Shown here one piece after another: positions 7,719-16,931 of a stretch of DNA of 64,000 bases (position 1 is its first letter; the number at the start of each line of letters is the position of its first letter). Where the stretch lies: positions 51,612 to 115,611 of the forward strand of contig ONJF01000006.1 of assembly GCA_900318085.1 (NCBI GenBank), given 5' to 3'. The position numbers and the translations under genes are program-made. The DNA is from an uncultured Bacteroidales bacterium (GTDB taxonomy: Bacteria > Bacteroidota > Bacteroidia > Bacteroidales > F082). The notes under the pieces were generated by a model that was not told the DNA's origin, did not search any database, and saw nothing but the letters and a program-made list of their open reading frames with translations.

Positions 7719-10700
7719 TTACTTCACCACGCACCCACGGGCGGGGATTTGGTAATAGATCTCGGCATTGTACATATCCTCGCAGCGGACGGCGGGAATC
7801 ATGTAGTTGCCTTCGTAGGTGGCGTTGGCCTTCAAGGTGAAGGTCTTCTTCGCACCCGGCATCAAGTCGAAATAGAAGTAGGCGCGGTCGTCACGCAAGT
7901 CGAGGTGTTTGGCACCTTCGTTGCCAGTCATGTCGCCCGTCAGGCGGTCGTTGACCAACTCCCAACCCGAAGGCAGGTAGTATGACAAGGCCAATTCGGT
8001 GACTTGCCACTCGCTCGGATTCTGCACCGTCATCTTCACCACAAGGTCGGTACCGGCATCCAGTGTAGTCAGGTTGACGGGAGCACCGTTCTTGTCGAAG
8101 TAGTTCACCGTCATCTTGATGAGGTTGCCACCCTCGTTCATGTCATACTCGGCCACCGAGGTCTTGGTGAAGATGTTGGCCACCATCTTCTGCTCGCCGT
8201 TGTTCTTGATCTCAACAGTGTTGCTGCCCAGCTTAGGCGTGAAGCCGTAGCCCACAGAGGCCATGTTGGTGTTGAGCGTGCGTTCCTCGCCGTTCACCTT
8301 CACGGTGGCGGAGAGGTTGGTGTTGGCAGCGACGTTCATCTTCTCGGCATACTTGCCCAAGACAAAGAGGGCGAAGGCTGTCGTCTGGGTGTCCATCCAG
8401 CGGTCGGAGCTCAGCATGCGGCACACCTTGTTGATGTTCTCTTGAACGATCTGCGGGTTGACGTCGCAAAGCATCTGCGTGTAGGCCAGGAAGGCGAGGT
8501 CACGGGTCCTGGAGCCGAAGGAGGTATAGTAGTCCGACATCGACTCGTTGTCATTGTAGGTGGGCAGCAGGTTCTGAGCGATGCTGGTCTTGCCCGTCTG
8601 GGCGAAGGCAGCAGCGGCCAGGGCCTTGGAGAGGCTGTAGTGCATCTCCAACTCCTTGAAGCGGTTCATGGCGCCCATCTCGGCCTTGCCAGCGAGAGCC
8701 AGCACGAAGAGACGATAGGCTTGGACGGTCTCGCCCGAGGGGTAGTCGGGATGGGACTTCCACTGTTTGGCGAGGTTGCTCTGGTAACTCAGCAGCCCGT
8801 CGAGGAAGTACTGAGGTACGTTGTAGCCTTGCTTGCTGGCTTCGACCAAGAAATGCAGCGCATAGATCTCGGTCCACGGGCTGACGTAGGTGCCGCCAGG
8901 CCAGTTGGTCATCGAGTTGTCGGACTTCTGGTACGCCTTCAGGTTGGTGATAGCCGCCTCCACGTTATTCTTCAGCTCAGCCTTGTCGTTGTCGTCAAGT
9001 TGGGCGAAGTAGTTGAGGTAAAGCTGCGGGAAGGCCTTCGAGGTGGTCTGTTCGAGGCAGCCGTGCGGGTATCCCAGCAGGTAGTCGATGCGGCCGAAGA
9101 GGTCGACAGGCAGCAAGCTCGACACGGTGATGTTGCCTTGTTGCGTGCCATCCATGCCTTCAAGTGTGAACGGCACACTCACCGTCTGACCGGCTTCAAC
9201 CTCCTTGGTGATGGTGTTGCGACGCTCGGCAAACGGCATGCGGATAGGCATCTCCGTCTCCGAAACAGCGGTGTAGCCTTCACCCGTCACCGATACTTTC
9301 ATCACGGCATTGCCCAAAGTCTTCGGTATGGTCGTCCTGACCGCCACAAGGCCTTCGCCGTTGCCGTCGATCTTCACCGAAGTGGGCAGCGTGCCCACAG
9401 GAGTGAGGTTCTTGTTGTCGAACTTCACCTCTAAGGTCTTGTTCTTCATTGTGGGGGCCTGCACCTGCACCTTCAGGTTCAGTTCATCGCCAGGCGCCAC
9501 CACACGCGGGGCCGAGGCATAGAGGTTGATCGGGTCGACCACGGTCATGCGTTTCTCCGATGCACCGAAGGCTTTGCCTTTGCCCTTGGCCACCACCATG
9601 AAGCGGAGAGCACCAGAGCATTGTGGCACTTCGAAGTTATGGGTGTTGGTCTCACCTGCCTTCAGTTCGAAAGGTCCCAAGGTGACCGCATAGGCCTTGA
9701 AGCGCTTGTCGAGGGTGATGTCCTGATTGAGGATACCGTCACCGCCGATGGCGTAGATGGAGCCCAACTCGCCGCTGAATGCGTCGACGATGTTGGCGTA
9801 GTTGTCCCAAGTGCGCACACTCAAAGCCTGCTTGCTGTTGAAGTATCCGTAAGGATTCGGGGTCTTGAAGTTGGTCAGACCAAGGATGCCTTCGTCAACG
9901 ATGGCCAAGGTGTAGGTCATGGCTTGCTTGTTGGTCTCGCTCACCTTCACCTCAAGGGTCTTCTTCGTATTAGCAGTCTCGGGCACCCCGATGTTGGGTT
10001 CCAGCTGCAGTTGCTTGTTCTCCACCTTCACGGGGATGACGCCATAGAGGCGGATGGGCAGGTCGTTGACAGCGTCGTGCGGCTGGATGAGGGCCACATA
10101 GACATAGACGTTGGGGATCATCTCTTCGGTAGCGGCGATTTCCACCTTGCCTTCTTCACCGAGATTCTCCACAAGTTGAGTTTGCAGCACACGGTCGTTG
10201 GCTTCCACTGTGACGAGAGCTTTGGCCTTGTCGTTAGCTGGGAAGGTCACCACGATCTTCTCACCCACCTGATAGCTGTCGGCAGTGGCTTTCAGAGACA
10301 GTTGCGCAGGTGCGCCCGAAGCGCTTGAGGAATGGCCATAGCCCCAGTCGAAATTGATGACCTTGGCGAAGGTGTGTCCACCTTGTCTGTCGTTGATGAC
10401 AAGCAAATAGCTGCCCCAATTGTCGTCATCAATGTTAAAGGTAACCGAAGTGGTGCCATTGCAAGTCAAGTTGCCGGTCTGCACAGGGGCCTTGTAGTTG
10501 CCCGAGGCATAGCGTTGCAGGCTATAGTCGTCTTCACTCGACCACCACCAGTAGTAATCCAACTTGTACAGGGCGTAAACCAATGATACAGTCGACTTGC
10601 AAGCGGTGCCGTTCTCGTTGACCATGGCGATATTGAACTTCCAGTCCTTGCCCGTGTCATAATAACTGCCGTATTTCGATGTAGTCTCGGGCAGGTCGAC

Positions 10701-13235
10701 ACCCACATAGCGGTTGTAGGGCGAAAGTTTCGAAGTAAACGAGGCGATGCTGAAGTCGCCACCCTGCTCGAAGACCTTCACCGTGAAGGTGCCGTCCATC
10801 ATCTGCGAGGCATAGATGTCGTCCAACGGGTCGAAGCCCACGCTGGTCAGGCCTTCGGAGTTCAGCTGGCCGCTAAAGAGCGCATACTCTTGGGTCTCAA
10901 ACTTTTGCATCTGGTTGTCAAAGCAGTAGTTGGCGAAGTTTTTAAATGTCGTCTCGCCGCCACGCAGCTTGACATCGACTTCGGTCTTCAAGCCATTGGC
11001 TTTCATACCGTTGAGCCATCTTGAGGTCAAGGCGACACGCTCGTTGCGCGTCAGGCTGACCACCTCGGGAAGGTCGAAGTTGATTTCCAAACGGTTGGGT
11101 TTCACCGTCTCCACACGGAGGTCCTTCGTGATGGTCTTGGTGCCCACCTTGAAGCGTGCTGACCAGAGACCCGTCTCGTCGGCCACATTGGTCTTCACAG
11201 TAAAGCAATAGATGTCGTTCACGGGTTTGGTGTTCACCTGTTTGGCATAGAGACGGCCCGTGGCATCGATGACTTCGAGGACCACAGGATAGTCGTCGGG
11301 CAGGCTCGACTCCATGTCGTTGAGCATGAGGTTGAGTTGCAGGTCATCGCCTGGACGCCACACACCACGGTTGGAGTAGGCAAAGGCGGAGACGCCTTTC
11401 TCAATGGCCTCGCCTGCGATGTCGAAGCGGCTGTACGACAGCGCATTGCCATCGCTCAACTTGATGACCGACTTGCTGCCTTTCCTATCGGTGGCCACCA
11501 CGAAGGCAGGACGGTTGGCGCATTGCAGCTGCACATGGCCATTGCCGTCGACGCTACCTTTGGTCAGCTCCTGTTTCTGGAAGTTGTAGGCAGTCACCGT
11601 GGCGCCCGTAGCGGGCTTTGCATCGGAGATCTGATAGACATAGACGTCGACCAAGTCGTTGCGACCCATCTTGGCGGTCACGGCGAGGTCGCTGACGACG
11701 ATGTTTTTCTTCACTTCCACATTATTATAATAGTAGAAACCGTTGGGGTCGCCCCATTCGCCGTCGTAGTTGTATTCCTTGTAGTCCCAGGCTTCGCCGT
11801 CCCAATAGTCAGCCTCGCGTTGCGGGTCGTCTTTCACGGCCAGCTTCATCTCGTCGGAGGCAAAGGTGTAGTCGGCGGGACCGAAATCGAGGGCCAACTG
11901 ATACATCGCACCAGGTTCCACCTTGATGTAGTCGGAAAGCACGATGGGGAAAGTCTTCCACTGGTTGGGATACGGGTTGTCGATAGCCATGCGCACTTTC
12001 TTCTCCAAGCGGCCCGCCTTGCGCACGCCGTAGGTCTCGCCCAGCTCGTTGTCTTGCAGGAACGACAGGATATTGTCGTCGAAGATACGCACCACCCTCA
12101 ACGTCACAGCGTTAAGGCAGATGGCATCAAAGTAGATGGTAGTCTCGTCGACGTTGGGGATGATGACGCCGTCATTGGTCCAACGCACCTTGGGCTGCAC
12201 CGTAGTGAGGTCCAAGCTGTAGGAGTAGTCACCTTGCAGCACCATGCCGTTGTCGGAGCGGATGCCACTACCCACACCCATGGTAAGATCGTCGAGCTGA
12301 TAGCGATATACATTGCTCTTGTCGAAGTAGAAGTCAATCTTGTTGCCCTTGATGTCGGCCTTGTAAGCCAGGTTGCTCGGCGTAGTGATGAAGCCTGTGA
12401 GGTTTTGGCTCTCCTTCAGCGGTTGGCTGAAGAACAGGGTGCCATGGTCGCTGGTACGATCGATGTCGAAGGTCAGCGGGATGAAGCTATCCTTGGCATA
12501 AATCGTCAAGTCGCGTTCCATCTTGGCTTTGGATTCAACGGCCTTGCCGTCGAGAACGACATGGACATTGTAGTCCTGGTTCTTACGCTCGAAGTTCTGG
12601 ATCTCGAAATCGTAGATGCCGTTGCCGACGAAGGTAGCCTGAACAGGATGGCTCTTGCGGAACGAGTTATCGAACATGTTGATGGCTTCTTCTTGGTCGA
12701 CAGGCACGGCAAAAGCGATGCGCAGGTTATAGTTCATCGTCTCATTGGAGAGGCAGATAGGCTGTTGTGCCACAAGGCTGAAGTTTTGGCGACGCACGCC
12801 GAAGCCGAATTCGAGAACCTGGTCGGAGCCACAGTCGACGAAGTCGGAGACTTTGAACTTGCACACATAGCTCTTCTCCTTGTCGATGTTATCGTACTTG
12901 AAACCGACGGTGTTCTCATCGATCCATACGGCCTTACCCTTCAGGGCAGGGGTGAACTCGAAGGCCTTGGCTGGGATGGCCTCGCCGAACTTCACTTTCA
13001 TCACAGCGGGGTCCTTGAAGCGTACCACGACGGGCTCGCCTGCGGCAACCACGCCCGAGGTGTAGCTGTCCAACAGAGGCAGCAGGGCCTCGTTGATGGG
13101 TTGGATGCGTTCAACAAAGGTGGTGTTTTGTCCACCCGTTCCCTTCTTGCCGCAAGAGGGCATGAAGGCAAGCAGCAACGCGCCTACGACAAGGCCGATG
13201 CCGCTGATTTTTTTCAAAAATTGTTTTGTGCTCAT
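7719..13235 (-). CDS. Alpha-2-macroglobulin family lipoprotein (MG/bait/thioester)
   Basis: The 1838-residue product from ATG 13235 begins with a lipoprotein signal ending LLAFMPSC (Cys28); the frame stays open 61 codons further upstream, but this adds a nonsense stretch before the signal. It has the bacterial alpha-2-macroglobulin plan: N-terminal macroglobulin-like beta domains, a bait/MG region, an A2M domain, and near residue 1392 the thioester motif GCLEQ, followed by an alpha-helical toroid (thioester domain) and a receptor-binding-like C-terminus. The intact CLEQ suggests it can trap proteases covalently. It is predicted to sit in the periplasm, tethered to a membrane. pbpC follows immediately, the classical partner. 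A TATTTTTG box lies 32 bp before the start. Confidence 0.94.
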   Translation of the reverse strand: MSTKQFLKKISGIGLVVGALLLAFMPSCGKKGTGGQNTTFVERIQPINEALLPLLDSYTSGVVAAGEPVVVRFKDPAVMKVKFGEAIPAKAFEFTPALKGKAVWIDENTVGFKYDNIDKEKSYVCKFKVSDFVDCGSDQVLEFGFGVRRQNFSLVAQQPICLSNETMNYNLRIAFAVPVDQEEAINMFDNSFRKSHPVQATFVGNGIYDFEIQNFERKNQDYNVHVVLDGKAVESKAKMERDLTIYAKDSFIPLTFDIDRTSDHGTLFFSQPLKESQNLTGFITTPSNLAYKADIKGNKIDFYFDKSNVYRYQLDDLTMGVGSGIRSDNGMVLQGDYSYSLDLTTVQPKVRWTNDGVIIPNVDETTIYFDAICLNAVTLRVVRIFDDNILSFLQDNELGETYGVRKAGRLEKKVRMAIDNPYPNQWKTFPIVLSDYIKVEPGAMYQLALDFGPADYTFASDEMKLAVKDDPQREADYWDGEAWDYKEYNYDGEWGDPNGFYYYNNVEVKKNIVVSDLAVTAKMGRNDLVDVYVYQISDAKPATGATVTAYNFQKQELTKGSVDGNGHVQLQCANRPAFVVATDRKGSKSVIKLSDGNALSYSRFDIAGEAIEKGVSAFAYSNRGVWRPGDDLQLNLMLNDMESSLPDDYPVVLEVIDATGRLYAKQVNTKPVNDIYCFTVKTNVADETGLWSARFKVGTKTITKDLRVETVKPNRLEINFDLPEVVSLTRNERVALTSRWLNGMKANGLKTEVDVKLRGGETTFKNFANYCFDNQMQKFETQEYALFSGQLNSEGLTSVGFDPLDDIYASQMMDGTFTVKVFEQGGDFSIASFTSKLSPYNRYVGVDLPETTSKYGSYYDTGKDWKFNIAMVNENGTACKSTVSLVYALYKLDYYWWWSSEDDYSLQRYASGNYKAPVQTGNLTCNGTTSVTFNIDDDNWGSYLLVINDRQGGHTFAKVINFDWGYGHSSSASGAPAQLSLKATADSYQVGEKIVVTFPANDKAKALVTVEANDRVLQTQLVENLGEEGKVEIAATEEMIPNVYVYVALIQPHDAVNDLPIRLYGVIPVKVENKQLQLEPNIGVPETANTKKTLEVKVSETNKQAMTYTLAIVDEGILGLTNFKTPNPYGYFNSKQALSVRTWDNYANIVDAFSGELGSIYAIGGDGILNQDITLDKRFKAYAVTLGPFELKAGETNTHNFEVPQCSGALRFMVVAKGKGKAFGASEKRMTVVDPINLYASAPRVVAPGDELNLKVQVQAPTMKNKTLEVKFDNKNLTPVGTLPTSVKIDGNGEGLVAVRTTIPKTLGNAVMKVSVTGEGYTAVSETEMPIRMPFAERRNTITKEVEAGQTVSVPFTLEGMDGTQQGNITVSSLLPVDLFGRIDYLLGYPHGCLEQTTSKAFPQLYLNYFAQLDDNDKAELKNNVEAAITNLKAYQKSDNSMTNWPGGTYVSPWTEIYALHFLVEASKQGYNVPQYFLDGLLSYQSNLAKQWKSHPDYPSGETVQAYRLFVLALAGKAEMGAMNRFKELEMHYSLSKALAAAAFAQTGKTSIAQNLLPTYNDNESMSDYYTSFGSRTRDLAFLAYTQMLCDVNPQIVQENINKVCRMLSSDRWMDTQTTAFALFVLGKYAEKMNVAANTNLSATVKVNGEERTLNTNMASVGYGFTPKLGSNTVEIKNNGEQKMVANIFTKTSVAEYDMNEGGNLIKMTVNYFDKNGAPVNLTTLDAGTDLVVKMTVQNPSEWQVTELALSYYLPSGWELVNDRLTGDMTGNEGAKHLDLRDDRAYFYFDLMPGAKKTFTLKANATYEGNYMIPAVRCEDMYNAEIYYQIPARGCVVK

Positions 13236-13266
13236 ATTGATAGGGTTTAAGATGATTTCAAGACTA

Positions 13267-13274
13267 CAAAAATA
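13267..13274 (-). promoter_or_regulatory. Candidate -7 box (TATTTTTG) for the alpha-2-macroglobulin gene
   Basis: TAnnTTTG on the minus strand, 32 bp before ATG 13235. The nearest TTTG is 15 bp upstream rather than 19-21. Confidence 0.45.
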
Positions 13275-13357
13275 GAAAACATCTTGAAACAAAAAAAGCC
13301 ATTTCCCAAAGAAAATAGCTTTTTGTTGAAATTTGCGTAATTTTACGGATAGGCAAT

Positions 13358-14035
13358 TCAATACTTTGCCTTCAATGTCATTCCAAAATAATACCTGTCC
13401 ACTGGATGCTTCACCCAAAGGTCATTGTCCATACGGGCAAAGGCAGAGAGGTAATAGCGTCTCGAAAGGCGGTAGTCCACCGAGAGCACGGTGCGCAGGT
13501 TGTCGAGGCCGCCTTTCTTGGGGTCGTTGGTGAGCCAGAACAATTCGGTGGAGAGCGCATATTTCCAGCGGCTGTTCATCGGCTGGTAGGTCACCTTCAA
13601 GCGGTTGCGCCAATACAACCGCGGATTGACGCGATGCTCGCCCGTGCGTTCGTCGAAGAAGGTACCGATGGCCTTGCTGCGCATCTGGAACTTGAAACGG
13701 CGCCACTCCTCGGTGTAGGTCACCTGCACGCCCAGACGGCCACGGTTCTCGTAATAACCTCTGTCGTTGTGGCGGCGGATGTAATCTGCCGTGAGCCCGA
13801 TGTTCATGCGGTTGTGCAGGCAAGTGTAGTCCACCCCCACCGAGTTGAGCCACCGGTCGAACTGCGAGAAGTTATTGTCGAAGCGCAACTCCTCCTCTGC
13901 CGACAAACCCCATGGCCCACCCAGACCTGCCTCCGCTTCAGCCGAGACAATGCCGCCGAAGTCGGTCGTACGCCCACTCTGCGCTAAGGCTCTAACCGAA
14001 ACCAACAATAATAATATGAGTAATAACCTCTTCAT
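13358..14035 (-). CDS. DUF2490 family outer-membrane-like protein
   Basis: From ATG 14035 a signal peptide (KRLLLILLLLVSVRALAQ, cut after ALAQ) leads into a 200-residue beta-rich domain with alternating aromatic strands (WLNSVGVDYTCLHNRM, LSRRYYLSAFARMDN) and a C-terminal strand ending YFGMTLKAKY, which is typical of beta-barrel proteins of the DUF2490 family. Location in the outer membrane is inferred. It ends the run 16863-13358, starting 4 bp after the DUF4956 gene, so translational coupling is likely. Function unknown; position suggests it works with the VTC/DUF4956 pair. Confidence 0.8.
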   Translation of the reverse strand: MKRLLLILLLLVSVRALAQSGRTTDFGGIVSAEAEAGLGGPWGLSAEEELRFDNNFSQFDRWLNSVGVDYTCLHNRMNIGLTADYIRRHNDRGYYENRGRLGVQVTYTEEWRRFKFQMRSKAIGTFFDERTGEHRVNPRLYWRNRLKVTYQPMNSRWKYALSTELFWLTNDPKKGGLDNLRTVLSVDYRLSRRYYLSAFARMDNDLWVKHPVDRYYFGMTLKAKY

Positions 14036-14039
14036 CAAA

Positions 14040-14765
14040 TCAATCGAAATCCTTCAGTTTGGTCACCGTGTCAATCGTATTCACCTCGCCGTCGATAGGC
14101 TTGTAGTACACCTTGACGAAGGCCACATCACGCAGGTAGTCGATGTGCCCCACCTCCACCTTCGAGATGTCGAGGCCCGTACGCTCGATGAGGTCGGCCT
14201 TCAGGTCTTCCTCTTTGCCGTGCTTGGTGTTCTCGATGCGGTCATAAAGGATAATCTTCGTGGCCGTATGTCTCAATATCTTCGTGCCGTCCAAGAGCCA
14301 TATCACCAACACCGTCAGCAAGTTGACCATAACCAGTTCAGCATAGCTCGTCGAGAGCGCCATGCCGTTGACGATGCTCAAGCCCATCACCACGAAGAGA
14401 TAGGTCATCTCACGGATCTTGATGGTCTCCGTTCGGTAACGTATCATGCCGAAGATGGCGAAGAGGCCCAAGGCATAGGCGATGTTCATCTTCATGTTCT
14501 CCATCAGCGAGATGATGAGGAAGATGACCACCGCAAACATGATGAAAGTGAAGTAATAGTCCTTGCGGTTGGCTTTCTTGTAATAGAAGCAGTGGATGAT
14601 GACCCAGCACACGATGAGATTGAAAACGAAGCGGAGAAGCATCGTCCACAGGCTCTGGGCGTCGAAAAGCGGTACACCCAAGAAGTCCATGCTCGAAGCA
14701 TCGCCGCCAAACTCGCGCGCAATGTCAGGATCGAAGTCCTGCATGTTGATTTGTAGTAGGTTCAT
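14040..14765 (-). CDS. DUF4956 integral membrane protein
   Basis: A 241-residue inner membrane protein with about four to five transmembrane segments (near residues 41-60, 70-88, 95-108, 120-150), and a cytoplasmic C-terminal domain with the conserved segment DRIENTKHGKEEDLKADL, matching DUF4956. Genes of this family are commonly next to VTC polyphosphate polymerase domain genes, as here (137 bp upstream), which points to a joint role in polyphosphate synthesis or transport at the membrane. No catalytic motif is evident. The gap to the VTC gene is filled by a CCAGAAG-type foldback with a half copy of the palindromic repeat inside. Confidence 0.88.
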   Translation of the reverse strand: MNLLQINMQDFDPDIAREFGGDASSMDFLGVPLFDAQSLWTMLLRFVFNLIVCWVIIHCFYYKKANRKDYYFTFIMFAVVIFLIISLMENMKMNIAYALGLFAIFGMIRYRTETIKIREMTYLFVVMGLSIVNGMALSTSYAELVMVNLLTVLVIWLLDGTKILRHTATKIILYDRIENTKHGKEEDLKADLIERTGLDISKVEVGHIDYLRDVAFVKVYYKPIDGEVNTIDTVTKLKDFD

Positions 14766-14778
14766 ATTGTTGTCTTTT

Positions 14779-14902
14779 TAGCTACTGGCTCTTGGCTACT
14801 GGCTCTTGGCCGTCCCCCTGTCTAAAGGAGATTGCGGATCAAGTCCGCAATGACACCATGGGGGAGAACTGCCAGAGGCCAAATGCCAGAAGCCAGAAGC
14901 AA
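14779..14902. repeat. CCAGAAG-word foldback (i) with a palindromic-repeat half copy inside
   Basis: The left arm has CTACTGGCTCTTGGC words and the right arm the complementary GCCAGAAGCCAGAAGC words. Between them, GGAGATTGCGGATCAAG and TCCGCAATGACA (14827-14854) is half of the dispersed three-hairpin repeat (copy C). Confidence 0.75.
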
Positions 14903-15664
14903 TTATTTCTGTATCTTTAGCTTTTCAATTCTACGTAACTTCTTCTTAAACCGGTTCTGCTTCACCTCGGGTCGGGTCATGCAGGTGCCGATGCAATATT
15001 TGCTGACCTTGAAGGGTCGGATTCTCAATTCAAAGAGCACGTCTTTCAACAGCGAGTGGGCACGTCCGTCTTGCTTCAGTTCCATCACAGCGAGAGGCGC
15101 CATCGAGGCGGTGTTGCCATTGCGCAGGTTCTCGAAACGCAAGTTGCAGTCGATGGTGAGACGCTCAGTCTTGTCATAGTTCACCAAAGTGAAGCGGTCG
15201 AAGATGGTAACCAGATGCGGACTCAACGAGCTGACCGGATAAGGCTGTCTCTCGGCCAAGAAGGCTGCTGCCTCCGGGTTGTCAAGGATGTTGGCGATGG
15301 GTTCCACCTCGATGCGTTTCTTCTTCGTCCGTCCCTTGTTGTTCTTGTGCTTCACCTCGCAGAAGGTCAGGTGGGAGTCGACATAGGTACGCACCCGCAC
15401 CTTGTCGCGCACCAGATGGCGGTCATGGTGGATGAGATACATCGTCAGCTCGGGTGTGTCGTAATACACCGTGCTGTAAGGCGACAGCCGGTGGCCTTCC
15501 ACCTCCTGGGCATAGTAGCTGTCCTTGATTCCCAACAGAATGGCACGAAGCTGGTCTTCCGTCACCACATATTTCGTGTCGATGCGGTTCATCAACTTCA
15601 CAGCACTCATCTCATCGAGTGTGATGGGCTTCATGCCTTGCACTATGTCGAGGATCTCCTCCAA
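14903..15664 (-). CDS. VTC-domain protein, putative polyphosphate polymerase
   Basis: A 253-residue soluble protein with the triphosphate-tunnel fold motifs of VTC domains: NRIDTKYVV near residue 27, TVYYDTPE, DKVRVRTYV, the ExK-type CEVKHKNNKGRTKKKRIEV, and a late VMELKQDG. In yeast and in several bacteria this domain builds polyphosphate from ATP. The frame has no ATG before residue 11; the conserved N-terminal sequence ILDIVQGMKPITLDEM appears to need the TTG at 15664, which is 7 bp after the stop of the preceding gene, so a TTG start is the best guess (ATG 15634 is the alternative). The DUF4956 gene downstream supports the assignment. Confidence 0.85.
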   Translation of the reverse strand: MEEILDIVQGMKPITLDEMSAVKLMNRIDTKYVVTEDQLRAILLGIKDSYYAQEVEGHRLSPYSTVYYDTPELTMYLIHHDRHLVRDKVRVRTYVDSHLTFCEVKHKNNKGRTKKKRIEVEPIANILDNPEAAAFLAERQPYPVSSLSPHLVTIFDRFTLVNYDKTERLTIDCNLRFENLRNGNTASMAPLAVMELKQDGRAHSLLKDVLFELRIRPFKVSKYCIGTCMTRPEVKQNRFKKKLRRIEKLKIQK

Positions 15665-15671
15665 GCCAACC

Positions 15672-16100
15672 TTATTTGGGGACGTATTCGTAGGTCTTCA
15701 CCGACTCCAGCTTGCCATTCGGATAATAGTTCTTCTGGCATTTCTTGGTGCCGTCTTCGTTGTACTCGTACTTCTTGATTCTCGACACCTTGTCGCGGTC
15801 GTTGTACTCGATTTCGCGCACCACCTTGGCAGTAATGTCACTATTTGCGGGATACTCGAAAACGATGCGCCATTTCTGTCCATAGCTGGCATATTCGATC
15901 TCCTCAATCTTGCGGCCCATCTCATCGTAGGTCGTCACGCGGTCGAGGAAGGCGCGCTTGTCGCCCGCCGCTGTGTTCCATTCCTTCAGCACCATGCCCT
16001 TGCGGTTCTCACGCTTGACGATGGTGCTCTCCGAGACCGACTGGGCAAAGCAACCGACACTAATGGCCACAAAAGCCATAATAACCAATAACTTCTTCAT
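15672..16100 (-). CDS. Small exported protein with repeated YD/MORN-like strands
   Basis: From ATG 16100 the product has 142 residues: signal peptide (MKKLLVIMAFVAISVGCFAQ) and a mature part made of short beta repeats, for example KWRIVFEYP, VVREIEYND, RIKKYEYNEDG, QKNYYPNGKLESVKTYEYV. Such strands recall the YwqK/MORN-like repeats of exported Bacteroidetes proteins. The last repeats end right at the C-terminus. It precedes the VTC gene by 7 bp, so it belongs to that operon. Role unknown; a periplasmic binding or scaffold function is only a guess. Confidence 0.72.
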   Translation of the reverse strand: MKKLLVIMAFVAISVGCFAQSVSESTIVKRENRKGMVLKEWNTAAGDKRAFLDRVTTYDEMGRKIEEIEYASYGQKWRIVFEYPANSDITAKVVREIEYNDRDKVSRIKKYEYNEDGTKKCQKNYYPNGKLESVKTYEYVPK

Positions 16101-16149
16101 ATTCAATTTCTATATTTAAAATTCATCACTCTGCATTCATCATTCTGCA

Positions 16150-16863
16150 TTACACATTAATGATCACTTCAAATTGTTCAAGAAACTCATAGACCTGTCC
16201 CGCCTCTTCCACCATAATGGTCTGGAACACGAAATCAGGCACCTCGTTGAAGTCTTGGGTCACCGTATAGACCTCATATTCACCAGGTTGAAGTTTCTGG
16301 AAGGCAAAATACCCATCGGGACCCACACGGGTATCGTCGAAGGGGATGTCGTCGCCCACACGGCGGATGTAGACACGGTGTTCGCAGGCCCAACCCTCGC
16401 CACGATAGCTGCCGTTATGGTAATAGGCGGCATGCACGCGACCTTTCACCACGGAAGTGCCATAGGCCTTGCCGTCGTGGATATAAAGTGTCGGTACATT
16501 TGCAATGGTTCCACGCTGCAGTTCCACGGTCTCACTCACCGCCATCTTCTCGCCAGAAGGCAAAGTGGAATACGCAAATACGGTATAGTTGCCTGGACGC
16601 AGATATTCAAACCGATACATGCCATTGGCATTGGTCTCGGCATCGTCGCCGAAATAAGCTTCATCGCCATAAATGATGAAGACATCGGTCTTGGCCGCAA
16701 CCATCGTATCGGGGGTCAGGGTGTAGTCGTCATCGGGATGGTGGACAAGTTTCACGAAACCTTGCACCGTACCCGTACCGCCCTCACCAGGGCCTTTGTT
16801 GCAGGCGGACAAAAGCAGTGCCGTCACTGCCAGAATCAAGAATGACTTGAAAGTTTTCAACAT
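16150..16863 (-). CDS. Lipoprotein with two carboxypeptidase-regulatory-like domains
   Basis: From ATG 16863 (a TTG lies three codons upstream) a signal ends in lipobox LLSAC (Cys21). The mature protein has two beta-sandwich modules: first TVQGFVKLVHHPDDDYTL ... NGMYRFEYLRPGNYTVFAY, second VVKGRVHAAYYHNG ... DGYFAFQKLQPGEYEVYTV. Both show the GxYxFxxLxPGxYxV signature of carboxypeptidase regulatory-like or prealbumin-like domains, which bind carbohydrate or serve as stalks on the Bacteroidetes surface. It is the first gene of the VTC/DUF4956 run; a TATCTTTG box is located 22 bp before its start. Confidence 0.8.
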   Translation of the reverse strand: MLKTFKSFLILAVTALLLSACNKGPGEGGTGTVQGFVKLVHHPDDDYTLTPDTMVAAKTDVFIIYGDEAYFGDDAETNANGMYRFEYLRPGNYTVFAYSTLPSGEKMAVSETVELQRGTIANVPTLYIHDGKAYGTSVVKGRVHAAYYHNGSYRGEGWACEHRVYIRRVGDDIPFDDTRVGPDGYFAFQKLQPGEYEVYTVTQDFNEVPDFVFQTIMVEEAGQVYEFLEQFEVIINV

Positions 16864-16884
16864 ATTCCTCAAATTTTAAGTCTG

Positions 16885-16892
16885 CAAAGATA
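16885..16892 (-). promoter_or_regulatory. Candidate -7 box (TATCTTTG) for the 16863-13358 operon
   Basis: TATCTTTG on the minus strand, 21 bp before ATG 16863, in the gap after the MarR gene. It would drive the lipoprotein-VTC-DUF4956-DUF2490 run. No -33 TTTG at the consensus distance. Confidence 0.5.
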
Positions 16893-16931
16893 GTGTTTCA
16901 ACGCATTGAACGAGAAAATAGTATCCAATTT

